From a virus: a stretch of DNA of 55,257 bases. Where the stretch lies: positions 1 to 55,257 of IMG/VR virus record IMGVR_UViG_3300030090_006323. One strand, given 5' to 3'. A model generated the notes under the pieces. The model saw nothing but the letters and a program-made list of their open reading frames with translations. It was not told where the DNA came from and did no database searches. Below are positions 27,801 through 35,900 of the stretch, in pieces; within the stretch, counting starts at the first letter, position 1; each line of letters begins with the position of its first letter. Both the position numbers and the translations under genes were made by a program.

Positions 27801-29174
27801 TGTGTTGTTTTGATCATGGGCAATACCACCAGACAACAAACTATTCCTTGACCCGGTTAAGATTGGATTAGAAGTTCTGATAATTGGATCGCCAAATTCA
27901 ACAACAGAAGCAGAGGCTTCCATAATAGCGGAACTAGTTGATCTAGTGCCAACGGAATAACCACTGATGGTGCCGTTATTAATTCTACCGGAGTAATCAA
28001 GAACAACTTTATCAATTTGATTGCTGTCAGTTATTCCTTCATTAAATTTAAAGTATACACCAAGCTTTGACTTTCTGCCTTTTTGGTTTGAGCCGCCGTC
28101 AACATTAGAAAACCAGTTTCTTCCAATATCATCCGACTTCCTAAACTGCTTCCAGTATCTAAACTCATCCAAAGAGGCTGATAGTTTACCCATGCCACTT
28201 ACGATAGAAGTAGATGTGCCAGAGGGATTTGTTCTAAGGGCACCAATATGAGCTATCAACGTACCTGTCACTAAGCCAATTCCTTGACCTGTAAGTATTT
28301 GTTTACCCTCTGGTTCGCCATTCTTATAGAAGTCAATCTGAGTTCCTGTACTAGAACTAAGAAAAGAGAAAGCATAGTGTGTAAACTGATTGTCAGCTAA
28401 AGATAAGCCACCGGTAAGTGGTACGCCTTGCCTAAACACACCCTTGGTTCCAGACTGATGAGTTACATAAAATCTATCGGCTGAGCGGCTTAGCTCAATC
28501 GTAAATCTACCATACGCTTCGCTGGCACTCGGTTCACCATTCCAGACATCTAATACTACCTCTCTTTGCGAGACAGACCCAGTAAAGTTCTTTTTCTTAA
28601 ACCAAAACTCTACCGAAGATCCACTTGGTCCACCGAATGATAAGTTATTAGATTTTAAATCGGATGCTTTAAATACATTCGCTTTACCGTCTCTAATTTT
28701 AGGATTACCTGAACGGTCAAGATTGGGACTAGGGTGTGGACCACCCTTTACAATAATAAAGCTTCCGCCCGTAGCGGTTGAGTAGCCGCCAATGGCTGAG
28801 CCAGTGGTGCCATATGAAATACCAAGATTAACAAACCCTGTAGATTTTGGGTACTTAACATCAAAGATATATTTCTCAAAAGGATTTAAACTATTTTCAA
28901 ACTTTAATTTTTCTCTGTTACTGCCGTCATAAGGATAAAAGTTTACAACATGAGAAAAAGCATTTCTATAGTACTCCTCGGCTGATCCAAATTTTGCAAA
29001 GTTCTCTGGTCTCGAATAGTCCACCGGGGGGACAAACTCAAGTCTTTTCTTTTCAGCTTCTACAATTTGCTGTGGGTCTTCTACTTCTCTAGCCAAAGTA
29101 TTTAAACTGTTGGCTTTCAGTAGCTTACCAGAATTTTTACGATTTTTGTCGTCAAATAACTTTTTGATACTCAT
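18891..29174 (-). CDS. Giant virion protein (3427 aa) with LamG/concanavalin-like domains
   Basis: At 10.3 kb this is the largest gene here. Residues about 140-365 read as a concanavalin A-like (LamG) beta-sandwich: SSVEFWFKKKNFTG, then FTIELSRSADRFYV, FTHYAFSFLSS, IDFYKNGEPEG, IAHIGALRT and SASLDEFRYWKQFRK. A second, weaker one seems present around 760-905 (KWNIAVRL through FASVRFWNSFLDNETI). LamG folds bind glycans or act as trimerising side domains in phage fibres. The remaining 2500 residues are Ser/Gly/Asn/Tyr-rich, with no enzyme motif that I can identify. Its ATG follows the 494-residue DNRLRE-like gene after 3 bases. Position after gp25 and gp6 homologues points to a baseplate-peripheral or tail-fibre scaffold, possibly receptor-contacting. 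A tape measure is unlikely because the protein is beta-rich rather than helical. Confidence 0.82.
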   Translation of the reverse strand: MSIKKLFDDKNRKNSGKLLKANSLNTLAREVEDPQQIVEAEKKRLEFVPPVDYSRPENFAKFGSAEEYYRNAFSHVVNFYPYDGSNREKLKFENSLNPFEKYIFDVKYPKSTGFVNLGISYGTTGSAIGGYSTATGGSFIIVKGGPHPSPNLDRSGNPKIRDGKANVFKASDLKSNNLSFGGPSGSSVEFWFKKKNFTGSVSQREVVLDVWNGEPSASEAYGRFTIELSRSADRFYVTHQSGTKGVFRQGVPLTGGLSLADNQFTHYAFSFLSSSTGTQIDFYKNGEPEGKQILTGQGIGLVTGTLIAHIGALRTNPSGTSTSIVSGMGKLSASLDEFRYWKQFRKSDDIGRNWFSNVDGGSNQKGRKSKLGVYFKFNEGITDSNQIDKVVLDYSGRINNGTISGYSVGTRSTSSAIMEASASVVEFGDPIIRTSNPILTGSRNSLLSGGIAHDQNNTSNLFFTMPTWIIEQDENTGGQLKQLTQIISSYFDTLYAQISTLSKVKDIGYTSGSNKPFPYGERLLESLGFEAPELFANASVLAQVLQKDDKRVFESKLYDVKNEIYKNLYNNVVYLYKSKGTHKSFRNLIRSLGVDEKLVKVKTYANDQTYELKSQYLSSVSDKKYVDVSGLRRYDDMEGIVYQNYNTGSLGSVGILSGSNIKDTAITLQGEFILPRRPEPGEKLYKALTNATASMFGFHTPDDSSPVSTGRKWADADNDFGLQVYSVHSTTDYSEVVSPIQASRDAYFIIKNRAGDVLLSSSVMRNAFDNKKWNIAVRLAPAKRPFAEGAGGTELSGTTATKFSSSYTLDLYGVNMLLGEKQAHFSASTTLNYATGSSILMSNKVVYAGASRTNFTGSVLTKAESKFASVRFWNSFLDNETINAHAIDADSYGTKHPFRNEYNFESTPSVYVPSIETLALHWDFANVTGSDGEGRFRVLDFSSGSVGNEYQETYLAALSQSLQKHNARGDFFKVKDKPVRKEFVYSGKLALPEELHPQDFVQVLTTDDVQFQRDDVPTRYFFNVEKSMYDAISNEMLSFFASIDDFNNLIGEPVNKYRADYKDLSKLREIFFRRIENTPNVEAYVDYYKWLDSAIGSMLTQLFPASAGVPEEVRNIIESHVLERNKYQYAYTHLKRTEPEPIASIQGIEERSYNWRLAHAPPRTGSRNDGPAEMAGDGAGSRHQDRNTQWWAKRAERGTGILSSSIIDKNVERTPNNSDHLSGTLNTRSRIFTTIKRTEDHKGYAKTSLQLSRFIRQGSNQFQPKDRTAPTEQILIDRFETIESEDDLIQRDEYGHPVGLKRKVPFRAKKNGSLVKGELFTPFTVQSSSVETGYQHSLSTAGIRKVDFSGYHEDSDGMDGFEDGMQGPFTRQHVGGRQYRNQLNHLMFPPTRSDSVVSEHTVDITNRREGFTLDLKGNGTASINRVITGSTPKGHFLRGVGNRTVLNIANIKTTASAVIVGNFQNTYEVVQTSDRSINNLDYRKNTANYTSNASSSPYVAGIVDFLIPNRTVTKGVFVERFSSPGGIETQTPAYLDRETQQFSANNALTFRNISVRNILNSQLRTHQAFGGFIPGIWGGLSVSGTRVQGKGYRNLPGGVSTAELSLPDHLEYLTTGSQAGSIDELLASAHKVQRNGLLRFEYGAPNAASSPEIEDFSEVIDGDPFTKAVVYVTGASYDNAFVSHPIPRADRTAWFMNMSGADAAHMAGGSGYAAGESLYDTWVRNSSLYPTGGIAIPSPSLISGTYYTASSGLNASKDDNVFEIDHLQGGVFGRFQTLSTDTPGDEIPSDADFGSLFDQRFDGGLPFVFGGGKPGVPLNAPNPGVPAGDWRMDREKYVNHVLGAGTTGKAPTQTELDSYRSSSIQISRQDQNKMIWKWAADIRAFVPFTQLRQYDLHPLSRKRRGSKFMNTIRLVTKQNQANDPQAPVIEVAEEFTESPVSINQKPDEMDIVVANFAEANNDPLDTALNTNINQALQRNVFSEQTITFSEGNIRQGFSNVLLDKKLQRGKNTQTPYTYMTRLRKDAPFQQYLNGIYAVTRYKHEEVVFPRDKFSALSGTRRRENYRFPSWADDQISPEHILDTPFNGFLGNTATSTNGMSSSHEHLQQLIGGSTAINGQDSIRQKMTRQTPRYKLWSFHPNPVSSSFTVRPKNQLSENTSDEMSTARNCFGLTRRKQSPVTPFMTDRGFMTENESIYSNFGPFLTFVSRSGSAWPLDSFQFSDACLDTEGSGSVSFGRLGITGTAIAHTFPAGELMMVPWDPIEYSGSVLAFKDLARSGHHFTHHTASKHRAIAKVADSSSVAISDFDRYIMPKYVYSVATSAHLSFTHQKHADSNHSVLLSGNNPGASDNFGPLAMIGYSPGGPTTRPSWTAYRRRYDAINRLNSPDSDSSIKYIPKLLPSPRGPFYNTYSDFKKDVENAGKDYTILAEYKNSDHVLDRVKSKQGDNFVFSENMFNLTGAAVSSSGQDGFISRFMLSDLFQQGEKLLLDDLDALSRPTDYLIKTNTVQKLLPYHGFYPVNRTLQIATLFSQSYVGDLTGEDATIVGSGISIERPRAYQTLIDPLFAPGILYNSIRYGVAVDHPVRTVDQLQSGFETTGSHKRPLGGVLAKSVGLLLPSGSVPYQIAAGTRCFPAGRDEFSGRVIIDDPAAATTTERNHSTAVRSFFYGRRLPFETLLNPKQFITPKTPLVDYHINPTFAQKVTASISDDASAPDDTPFRSAMGNFLGSVPDFFLENEGVTMVVGKPEDPQNITVLSGAMYVGEVVLRQTPNFNIYSNPQANGPATATGSIGWDALDTFVKTVASKHNAHTPLKGPDGVTRHDQWPKHHGEFAPHTAPYYYGPSVARFTYIAPGVDAEGNALRADEATSVTLKQIIQGCKIDFLNEDSWKYDCDHSGTVVIPPYGWNRAWANRMNLDATLVLDNRHAGIEPQNSWAIGTRWESPVLDFPNTSWHDDEGSNEVGHPFAERPQGSYNFSSSIKNGEFNRVDRNLSAAPHTYGMWHQYGILPFEGEGVFMELNNVDPDEQQLIRRIISNGFERNVKDSVDDTRSTGSLSIASNHFEYRFSVDENNRTSIAKFGGIVSNNHSIANLLSIDRFRVDGSGSIYNQSVRLIDKINPVEKSRIKHLKGSLWTLTGFKQEDIGKRFQIGKVATSKTISEAIVAIPFINTDGEEFEFITIPPPRQGENEGPQVAKLREKLALYNLPPALERNLSVLIPKEFPIIPDGFDFSQPRLNTEKRPFAIYLFEFNMELNQQDITDIWNNVMPRASVKTLAEETSGTVFSVDHAIPCSDFTAESIGRIDRRLRDLIDIQNPEILGAPPGLDDRVRWMVFKVKRRSVQSYEEMIQNSLLNAGAIDESEAPVLRGPKAYAKRDRNFNWPYDFFSMIEMAKVTTGVQFRPDVSEIDVGGDFKVKQPEIGGGGREED

Positions 29175-29177
29175 TTG

Positions 29178-30662
29178 CTACTCGTCTACCCTAAACTTAA
29201 ACACCTCTGGTTGTTCTTGGTACTGTCCAAGTAAGTAGTATGTCAACCTAATTCCATACGAGTATCCGGGCTCTAATAAAGACATATCCAAATCAAAATA
29301 ATTTCCACTCACGTCGTAGGAAGTTCTTGTTTGATTATCGCTACCTGTACCATAGCCAATAGCCTCGATGTCATCTGTAATTCTGACAACTTTATAGTAA
29401 GCATCTTCAATAAGCGAGGTTTCAATTTTCTTACTTGCAACTGAATAAATCGTTGGACTCCAGTCTTTCGGTCTCGCATAAATCCTTAACCTAGGTTTAT
29501 CTTTAGGGCGATAGCTTGATTTTAAATTTCTAATACTATTGAGATATGTCCTGCTTTCATCAAACTCTTGAGCTTGGGGGTTTTTAGGTCTAAAAGACCC
29601 CGTGTGAAAGGTCGTTGATCCAGTAAACCAGACATCATGCAAAATAGATGCGGTAAGGGTGGACGCAAAAGAGCAAGTGTAAATACCGGAAACATGTATG
29701 CCGTTTTCAAACAGCCTAGAGGCTTCAACCGCAGTTACTGACTCACCACTTGAACTAACCACAGTCTGAGCAGATTCTGACACATTAGAAAAAATGCTGA
29801 CTTTAAGTTTGTTACTGTTCAGCCCAGGAATATCTTTAAGTTGTCCCCGAAATCTGTTGTACAAATACAGGCGATTAATATTGTCCTCTTTATCTAAAAG
29901 TGAACTGCTTATAAAAAACGACCCTCTATGATCTTTCCTTGAGTCGTCCCATCTTGCCTCAATGACAGGTCTTCGGTAGAAGAACTCTGTCGTTCTTGCA
30001 AAAAACTTTTTAGTGTAAAGTGTACCATTGTTGCCGCTTAGACTTGAAGCAATATGCTTAAGCAGAAAGCCATAGTTTTCTTTTGTCCCATCAATCCAGT
30101 TTTCAACTGCCGTGGTAACATCAATCTCAATGTCTTCAAAACCATGCTTAAAATTGACTGACGCAGAAAAATTATCTGTATCTGTTAAGGAGTGAAAATC
30201 ACCCCCTGGTTCGTTCCAGGCACTACCAGATGAAGCAGAGAGAAAACTGGAAAAGCCTGTGTCAGAATAAGTGTCCATATCAAGACCACGACCTTCGCTC
30301 CAACTTTTTGATATAATCTTAACATCAAGATCAAAATCTTCTGGGGTTGACTCTGCGTGCGGCGCATTAAACATTCTTAGATAAAAACTAACTTTGCCTT
30401 GCGCTGGGATTTTGTTGTCGTTCCTGTCCCTGTGGATTGTTTCAATTGCGGTATCCGTTCCAGAAATAGGAAACTGAATTATAATTCTTGCTTCTTCTGC
30501 GCTCTCTGCACTGATGCTAGCTGATGTTTGCCCGTGGATAACAAACGTTTCTAAAACATCAGCGGCACCCATGTTTGCTTTAGTTGCCCTTGTAGAAAGG
30601 TTTGATTCAAAAGCGTTTGTGATTGTGTTATCTGCCTCGGCAACATATCTTTTTATAGCCAT
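29178..30662 (-). CDS. Virion protein with DNRLRE-like beta domain
   Basis: A 494-residue protein beginning KRYVAEADNTITNAFESNLS. Its first 230 residues resemble DNRLRE-type beta-sandwich modules: ARIIIQFPISG, then VSFYLRMFNAPHAEST, KSWSEGRGLDMDTYSDTGFSS, a GSAWNEPGGDF loop, and IEIDVTTAVENWIDGTKENYGFLL. That order (a strand carrying an LR or LY core, then W.EG..., then VT..V..W..G...N.G) is the signature of the fold. The C-terminal half is beta-rich with an immunoglobulin-like finish (GYSYGIRLTYYLLGQ). The start shares one base with the stop of the gp6-like gene. I infer a baseplate-attached protein that may contact surface polymers. Confidence 0.78.
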   Translation of the reverse strand: MAIKRYVAEADNTITNAFESNLSTRATKANMGAADVLETFVIHGQTSASISAESAEEARIIIQFPISGTDTAIETIHRDRNDNKIPAQGKVSFYLRMFNAPHAESTPEDFDLDVKIISKSWSEGRGLDMDTYSDTGFSSFLSASSGSAWNEPGGDFHSLTDTDNFSASVNFKHGFEDIEIDVTTAVENWIDGTKENYGFLLKHIASSLSGNNGTLYTKKFFARTTEFFYRRPVIEARWDDSRKDHRGSFFISSSLLDKEDNINRLYLYNRFRGQLKDIPGLNSNKLKVSIFSNVSESAQTVVSSSGESVTAVEASRLFENGIHVSGIYTCSFASTLTASILHDVWFTGSTTFHTGSFRPKNPQAQEFDESRTYLNSIRNLKSSYRPKDKPRLRIYARPKDWSPTIYSVASKKIETSLIEDAYYKVVRITDDIEAIGYGTGSDNQTRTSYDVSGNYFDLDMSLLEPGYSYGIRLTYYLLGQYQEQPEVFKFRVDE

Positions 30663-32449
30663 TATTTAACTACCCCGACGATATCATCATCCAAATCATA
30701 AAATTCAAACGCCACATTTTGTGGTGGAGTTAAAACCCTACCATCACGAGATAAATTATTCTTTGCGATAAATGGATACTGGCTATATCCAGACGTAGTT
30801 TTCTCTTTTACTTGGACTGATATTACGTCTATAACACCGGGTACTGAATTCAGGTGTTTTGTGATTTCTGTAATATAGAGCGGCTCGCCCAAACCAAATG
30901 GAACTTTTAGTTTGTCTTTCAACTTTGTTAGGCACGCACGCAAAACATCATATTTATTCAAGTCAAATGCACCAATAACCTCAAATTTAATTTCAAGATT
31001 CGCTACCTTTCCGTCTAAAATGTCGATAGTATCGTTTATCATTTTATATTCTGTTAACCATCTTTTTAAGTTATTTTTTAAATTTTGTGGCGCTTCTGTA
31101 AATCTACCATCCGAGTCCTCGGACAAAACATAAAGGTTGAGATTTCTCTTCAGTGAATCTGGGTCTCTGACAACGTTAACTCTCTTTACAGCCCCAAATC
31201 TATTTGGCATCCTATACGATAAGGCTATGTAATCCTGTGTCGTAACTGCTCTATTCTGTGTGGCAAAATAGTCATAAGCCCTTAATCTTACTTCGTCTAC
31301 AGTGGGTGTAGTAATATCGCCAAGAATAGGGTCCTGATTAGTGCATTCAATTGTATCAATCATGATGCGGATCTTGCCTTCCTCTAAAGATGGTCTATCT
31401 TTAAAAACCAACAAAGGTCTAATAACAGTTGTAACAGTGTCTGCGCCAGCGTTAACATTAGACGTGGTGTTTACCCTGTACGAAACAGTGAGAACAGTAT
31501 TAGCTGGAACAACACCAAATTTGTCGGTCTTAAGAAGCTTAGTTGGGTCAAACGATTCATCTGAAACATAGTTTTTACCAAACCGCTGTAATGTTACGTC
31601 CGCTGGGTCTGCTATCTCATCGTTTGTTAAGCTTTCCTCGGACCCGTATCCAAATTGAATTTTTGTTTCACCGCCTTCAAAATCAACAGTAAATCTTCTT
31701 GGGACTGGTCTAGATCTAAGAGTAAACGGGACACTAGTTTTGTCTGTACCATAGTTTGGAACTTGATCAAAAATCACGTCTTGTGATAAATATGGAACTT
31801 GAAAATACTCATTACCTTCTGAGTCTTTGATGGATATAATTTCTGATATATTATCATCTTCAAGAGTTACCTGTAGAAATTTTGTATAAGCGCCAACATC
31901 GACCAACTCTTGCCTTAGCTCACCAGAAACAACGTTACCAAATGCCTTGACAGCAAAAAAAGTTGGGTTCCCAGTTTCAGAGTTTTGTCTTGCGATAACA
32001 AATTCGTTTTGGTCTGCCGAAAAATCAACATCCTCTGTTAAGATAAAACTTGTTCCATTATCAGAGATTACTTCAGTATTTTTTTTCAGAATAGGAAGGT
32101 AGTCTCGATCTGGCGATGAACCATTGGAAGATACTGGAACTAACATAAAGAATGTCATGACACCAGTTGAAGATCTGGTTCCAATATCCCTATACCCAAG
32201 CTGTTTTGACAATCTTTCGATATTAGATCTTTCGAGGGCTGTATCCAGAAACGATTCATTGGTTTGATAATCGAGATAAAAAGAAAGTTGATCACCAACA
32301 TAAGCAACTGTATCTAAGAGCAAAGAACCAAAAGATGCGTCATTGAAATCTTTAAAGGTGTCAGGGTAGTATCTTTTTGCATGATCTACCAGTGCATCCT
32401 TGATCGATTCAAAGTCTCTGCTTGTATAACTTATTGGTCTCTTTGCCAT
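30662..32449 (-). CDS. 6: Baseplate wedge protein, T4 gp6/baseplate J family
   Basis: A 595-residue protein with the family N terminus ISYTSRDFESIKDALVDHAK, followed by the conserved block DASFGSLLLDTVAYVGDQLS with FYLDYQTNESFLDTALERSN. This is the gp6-like opening seen in T4-type and many marine phages. Near residue 420 the typical J-family segment RAVTTQDYIALSYRMPNRFG appears, and the C terminus ends in the charged DLDDDIVGVVK. gp6 homologues form the ring of wedge subunits around the tail hub that expands during sheath contraction. The preceding gene is gp25-like, its usual wedge partner, 20 bases upstream; AAGAGG lies 8 bases before the ATG. Length is close to T4 gp6 (about 660). Confidence 0.92.
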   Translation of the reverse strand: MAKRPISYTSRDFESIKDALVDHAKRYYPDTFKDFNDASFGSLLLDTVAYVGDQLSFYLDYQTNESFLDTALERSNIERLSKQLGYRDIGTRSSTGVMTFFMLVPVSSNGSSPDRDYLPILKKNTEVISDNGTSFILTEDVDFSADQNEFVIARQNSETGNPTFFAVKAFGNVVSGELRQELVDVGAYTKFLQVTLEDDNISEIISIKDSEGNEYFQVPYLSQDVIFDQVPNYGTDKTSVPFTLRSRPVPRRFTVDFEGGETKIQFGYGSEESLTNDEIADPADVTLQRFGKNYVSDESFDPTKLLKTDKFGVVPANTVLTVSYRVNTTSNVNAGADTVTTVIRPLLVFKDRPSLEEGKIRIMIDTIECTNQDPILGDITTPTVDEVRLRAYDYFATQNRAVTTQDYIALSYRMPNRFGAVKRVNVVRDPDSLKRNLNLYVLSEDSDGRFTEAPQNLKNNLKRWLTEYKMINDTIDILDGKVANLEIKFEVIGAFDLNKYDVLRACLTKLKDKLKVPFGLGEPLYITEITKHLNSVPGVIDVISVQVKEKTTSGYSQYPFIAKNNLSRDGRVLTPPQNVAFEFYDLDDDIVGVVK

Positions 32450-32469
32450 TTGCTTACCTCTTTAAATAT

Positions 32470-32871
32470 CTAGACTGTAGAGTTAGATATCGTTAGTGTG
32501 CTCCTTGTGTCCAGTGGTAAAATGTTGTACACTATTGTAATCTGTATTTCGTTTGGTCCAAAATCTTGCCTGTCACTCTGATTGTTTACGAAGATATCTT
32601 CAATTGTAACGAAAGGCATAAATGTGCGTACCTGTCCAAAAATTCTAGATCGAACTTTATCAAACAATGCTTCGGTTATTGGCTCAAAAAGCAACTGCCT
32701 AATACCGGCACCAAAGTTAGGCAACATAACTCTTTCGCCTGGGTTTGTCAACATTAAGTTTTTAAAATTTTGTTGAACATTTTCCCCAAGGGTTTTTGTA
32801 AGACGATATGGTCCGTCCTCTGAGTCATAAGCTAACGGAAGCTTTAGACTAATTCCCTGTTTTGATGCCAT
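32470..32871 (-). CDS. 25: Baseplate wedge protein, gp25/GpW-like family
   Basis: A 133-residue protein, matching the usual 110-140 of this family. It opens SLKLPLAYDSEDGPYRLTKT and has the diagnostic gp25 block NLMLTNPGERVMLPNFGAGI followed by RQLLFEPITEALFDKVRSRI, then a beta strand and a terminal VYNILPL strand. gp25 is the wedge component that contacts the first sheath ring and helps trigger contraction; its presence shows a contractile-tailed phage. ATG 32871 has AGAGG upstream at about 10 bases. The 37-base gap before it contains no clear promoter. The gp6-like gene follows directly, preserving a widely conserved pairing. Confidence 0.93.
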   Translation of the reverse strand: MASKQGISLKLPLAYDSEDGPYRLTKTLGENVQQNFKNLMLTNPGERVMLPNFGAGIRQLLFEPITEALFDKVRSRIFGQVRTFMPFVTIEDIFVNNQSDRQDFGPNEIQITIVYNILPLDTRSTLTISNSTV

Positions 32872-32908
32872 CTTATTTTACCTCTTTCATAAGTATCTTT
32901 GTCTTTTA

Positions 32909-35900
32909 TTATTTTCCTTTTTCTGGTTCAGAAAGAGAGTTTCCAGCTATTAGCCTTTTAGAGTCATTAAATTGCTTTTTTGCGTTTGCCAAAAAATCAT
33001 CAAACCTTAAACCTATTTCTCCTGGCAAGTCGTACTCACTTGCCCACATGATTTGCATAGCTACAATGCCCTGTAGCGGCATAACAAAGTTATTAAGCTC
33101 TTTGTCTGTTGGGGTTAACAACTCCGCCTCTTCCCCTTGTCCAATGGTGTATCCATTGGGAAAATACTCCCTAGCATCTTCAGCAACATCATTGTTACTA
33201 CCTGACGTTAAAAATAACTGTCCATCATCATCTCGATCAAAATAGGTTAAGCATTTGTATATAAATTGTTTAAGCTTATCCTCTTCAAAAAGAGCCGAGG
33301 AAAAAAACCGCTGGCGTCTTCTCGTCGGCGAGATATTAAGTGTGGCGACTATCTTTTCAACATCTTCAATTATTTCAAGTTTATTATTTTTCCTAACTCT
33401 TCTAGCGATATAGTCTACTATCAATTGTGTTAGGATTGTATCTTGGTCAGATAAAAAGTAAGTTTCATCCCTACTATCTCTAGCCCCCGTATAGTGAACA
33501 ACAGCAAAGTAAAAACGCATCAACTCTGCATAAACTATCTGTGCAGCAGCGAGACATTTGTCTTTTCTTACAACTGCCAGTGGACCAGCACTCAAGTTTT
33601 TAGGCATTGATTCCATACATGCATCTGAGATTCCCTGCATAACTTTATCAATATTCATACGGTCAACAACCTGCTGCCTATATGTTCGGATATAATTTTC
33701 TACCTCTGGGTCATCGTTCGGATAATATAATGCTAACTCGACTGCAAATTTATTCTGCGTTTGAGCGTTACGCTGAAACTGTGCTGAGTTAAGGATGGTC
33801 CCATTAATTTGGTCATTTTGAGCTAGGGTCGCTCGAAGTAAATTTCTGCCTGCCTCATTTTGAATGTCAGTATATGAAAAAGCTCCTGCTGTAGATACCT
33901 CAGCCAATACTTGCCTATCAAAGTTTTCTCCCTCTTTGGCAATAGAAAAGACTGCTGACTCTGGGGTTACCTCCCTAATTTGCAAAGTAAGATCCTCACC
34001 TTCTTTTAGATTCTTAACAAAAACATCATTATCAAGGTTATAAGCAACATTTGTCTCACTACCAATTCTAGTCCTAATTTCTTCCTGATTATCAAATGTT
34101 CCTACAACCCAGAACTTATTTATGGGTAAACCAGCATTATCAAAATCACCTGGCTTAAAAGCAGTGAATTTAAATTCCTCTGTCAAAGATGGTCCCTTGG
34201 TTTTAATACCAGACAGATATTGCTTGGCAGTTTCTGACCCTTTTACCAAGGACACACTAGCTTGTGTTGCTACAGCAGCGCCTTGGTTTATCACGTTCTT
34301 AACTTCGTCTGGTTGTTCTGTGTTATCAATAAGATCTTTAACTGCGCTGCCCACTGCCTTTTGTAACCCACCAGGCTTTAACAAGTCAGCTAATCTATTT
34401 GACTCCTCGGCTGCCTCACATAATGCGTCTACAAATTGTTGAGCTAAGTCAGCAGGGTCAATACCCATGGCAGACGCATTTTCAAGAACCTGATTTGCTG
34501 CGTCATCTAATTCACCCTCATCACAAATAATCGGTCCATCCTGAAATGGGATATAAGCATCAAATCTTGCTGGGGGTATGACGTCACGAAGTGAAATAAA
34601 GAAAGCTGCTAGTTGAGAGTCTGTTAATACGTCATCTCCAAAAACTTTATCCGCCACAGACCTAACCGTTCTAAAAATTTGTCCGCTTGTTGGAGTATCG
34701 TATATCATGGTTCTTAATTCTTCGCCCGTTATAGAACGAGAAATAGCATCATAAAAACTTTCAACATCATTTTGATTTGCGGCAAACCCTAAATTTGCAA
34801 ACAAACCGGTTGTATCACCCCCTGGGATGGGCGGTATAATTCTAGCTAAGTTTAGACCGTCTTTTATATTGAACGCATCTAAATCTATATCTAGGTCCAA
34901 ACCCTCGGCTGCTTTAGCTATCAAACTATCTAATAGCGAATCACCATTGCAACCCAACAACTCTTGAATTGCTTCTCTTAGAAGCGCACCCAATAGTTGG
35001 ATTAATGCAACTTTTATTCCCTTGATTAACAACAGACGAATAAAACCATAAATGTCAAGATTTGGTACTAAAGGCAGGGGCTGCAAGTTTGGTAGCAAGA
35101 ATTTTAGTGCATCCTCTAAACCATCAAAGGCAAGATTCTTAAGTGCGTTTGGGTCGTTAAGAGTATTAAGAACACTGGGTACAAGATCATTTAAAAGATC
35201 AAGTGCTTCGCTAACTTCACCACCACATCTTATAAATTCAGAAGCCAACTCCTCTGGTAAAAGCCCTTGCTCATTTAATTTATTCAGAAGCGCCTGCTGT
35301 AACAAAACGTCAGACGCTAGCTTCTTAGCTAGTGCCCCAAGCATTGTAGCAAAATCTACTCTTCCCATCAACTTAAGGATGTCTGCCAAACTTTTAATTT
35401 GTTTCACTAATCCAGAGTTACATGTAACCAGTGCATCTGTCACACTTAATTCAACCGTCTCTCTAAGTGCAGTCTTTTGTTGTTGTTTTATTTTTATTCG
35501 TGACGCTTCCACGGAAGGATCTGCTACAACCACGCTCGCTGGTTTTTGTGCCTGCTTGTCAACTTTAGGGTCTTCTAACGCATTTATAGGCGGCTCTTTG
35601 TTGTCCTGTGTAGAGCCACCGGCTCTTCTTCTTGATACCTCGTCGGCTCTTTCAACCTGACCTTTTTTACAAAGCTGATCAATATCTTCTTGTGTAAGCG
35701 TAACGGCTGGTACAAAGATCTTGGGTAGAAATTCAGTCCATGGTGTAGCTCCGCCACTACCTAACTTTGATAACTCCTCATTGATCAGTTTAAGATTCTT
35801 AAGAATTGACCAAGTTGTAGGAGTGTATCCTGGGAAAGCATTTTGACCATTATTCTCTGCCGCAAAACCAAACTCACCCTGGTCATCCTTTGTAATATCG

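Noticed and set aside
18891-29174. Giant gene as tape measure protein
   Set aside because: Composition is beta-rich with LamG-like domains rather than long hydrophobic helices, and it follows gp25/gp6/DNRLRE-like genes.
35052-35660. Plus-strand frame of 202 residues
   Set aside because: Antisense to the 1635-residue gene in which all sense features are coherent; Ser/Thr-rich shadow sequence.
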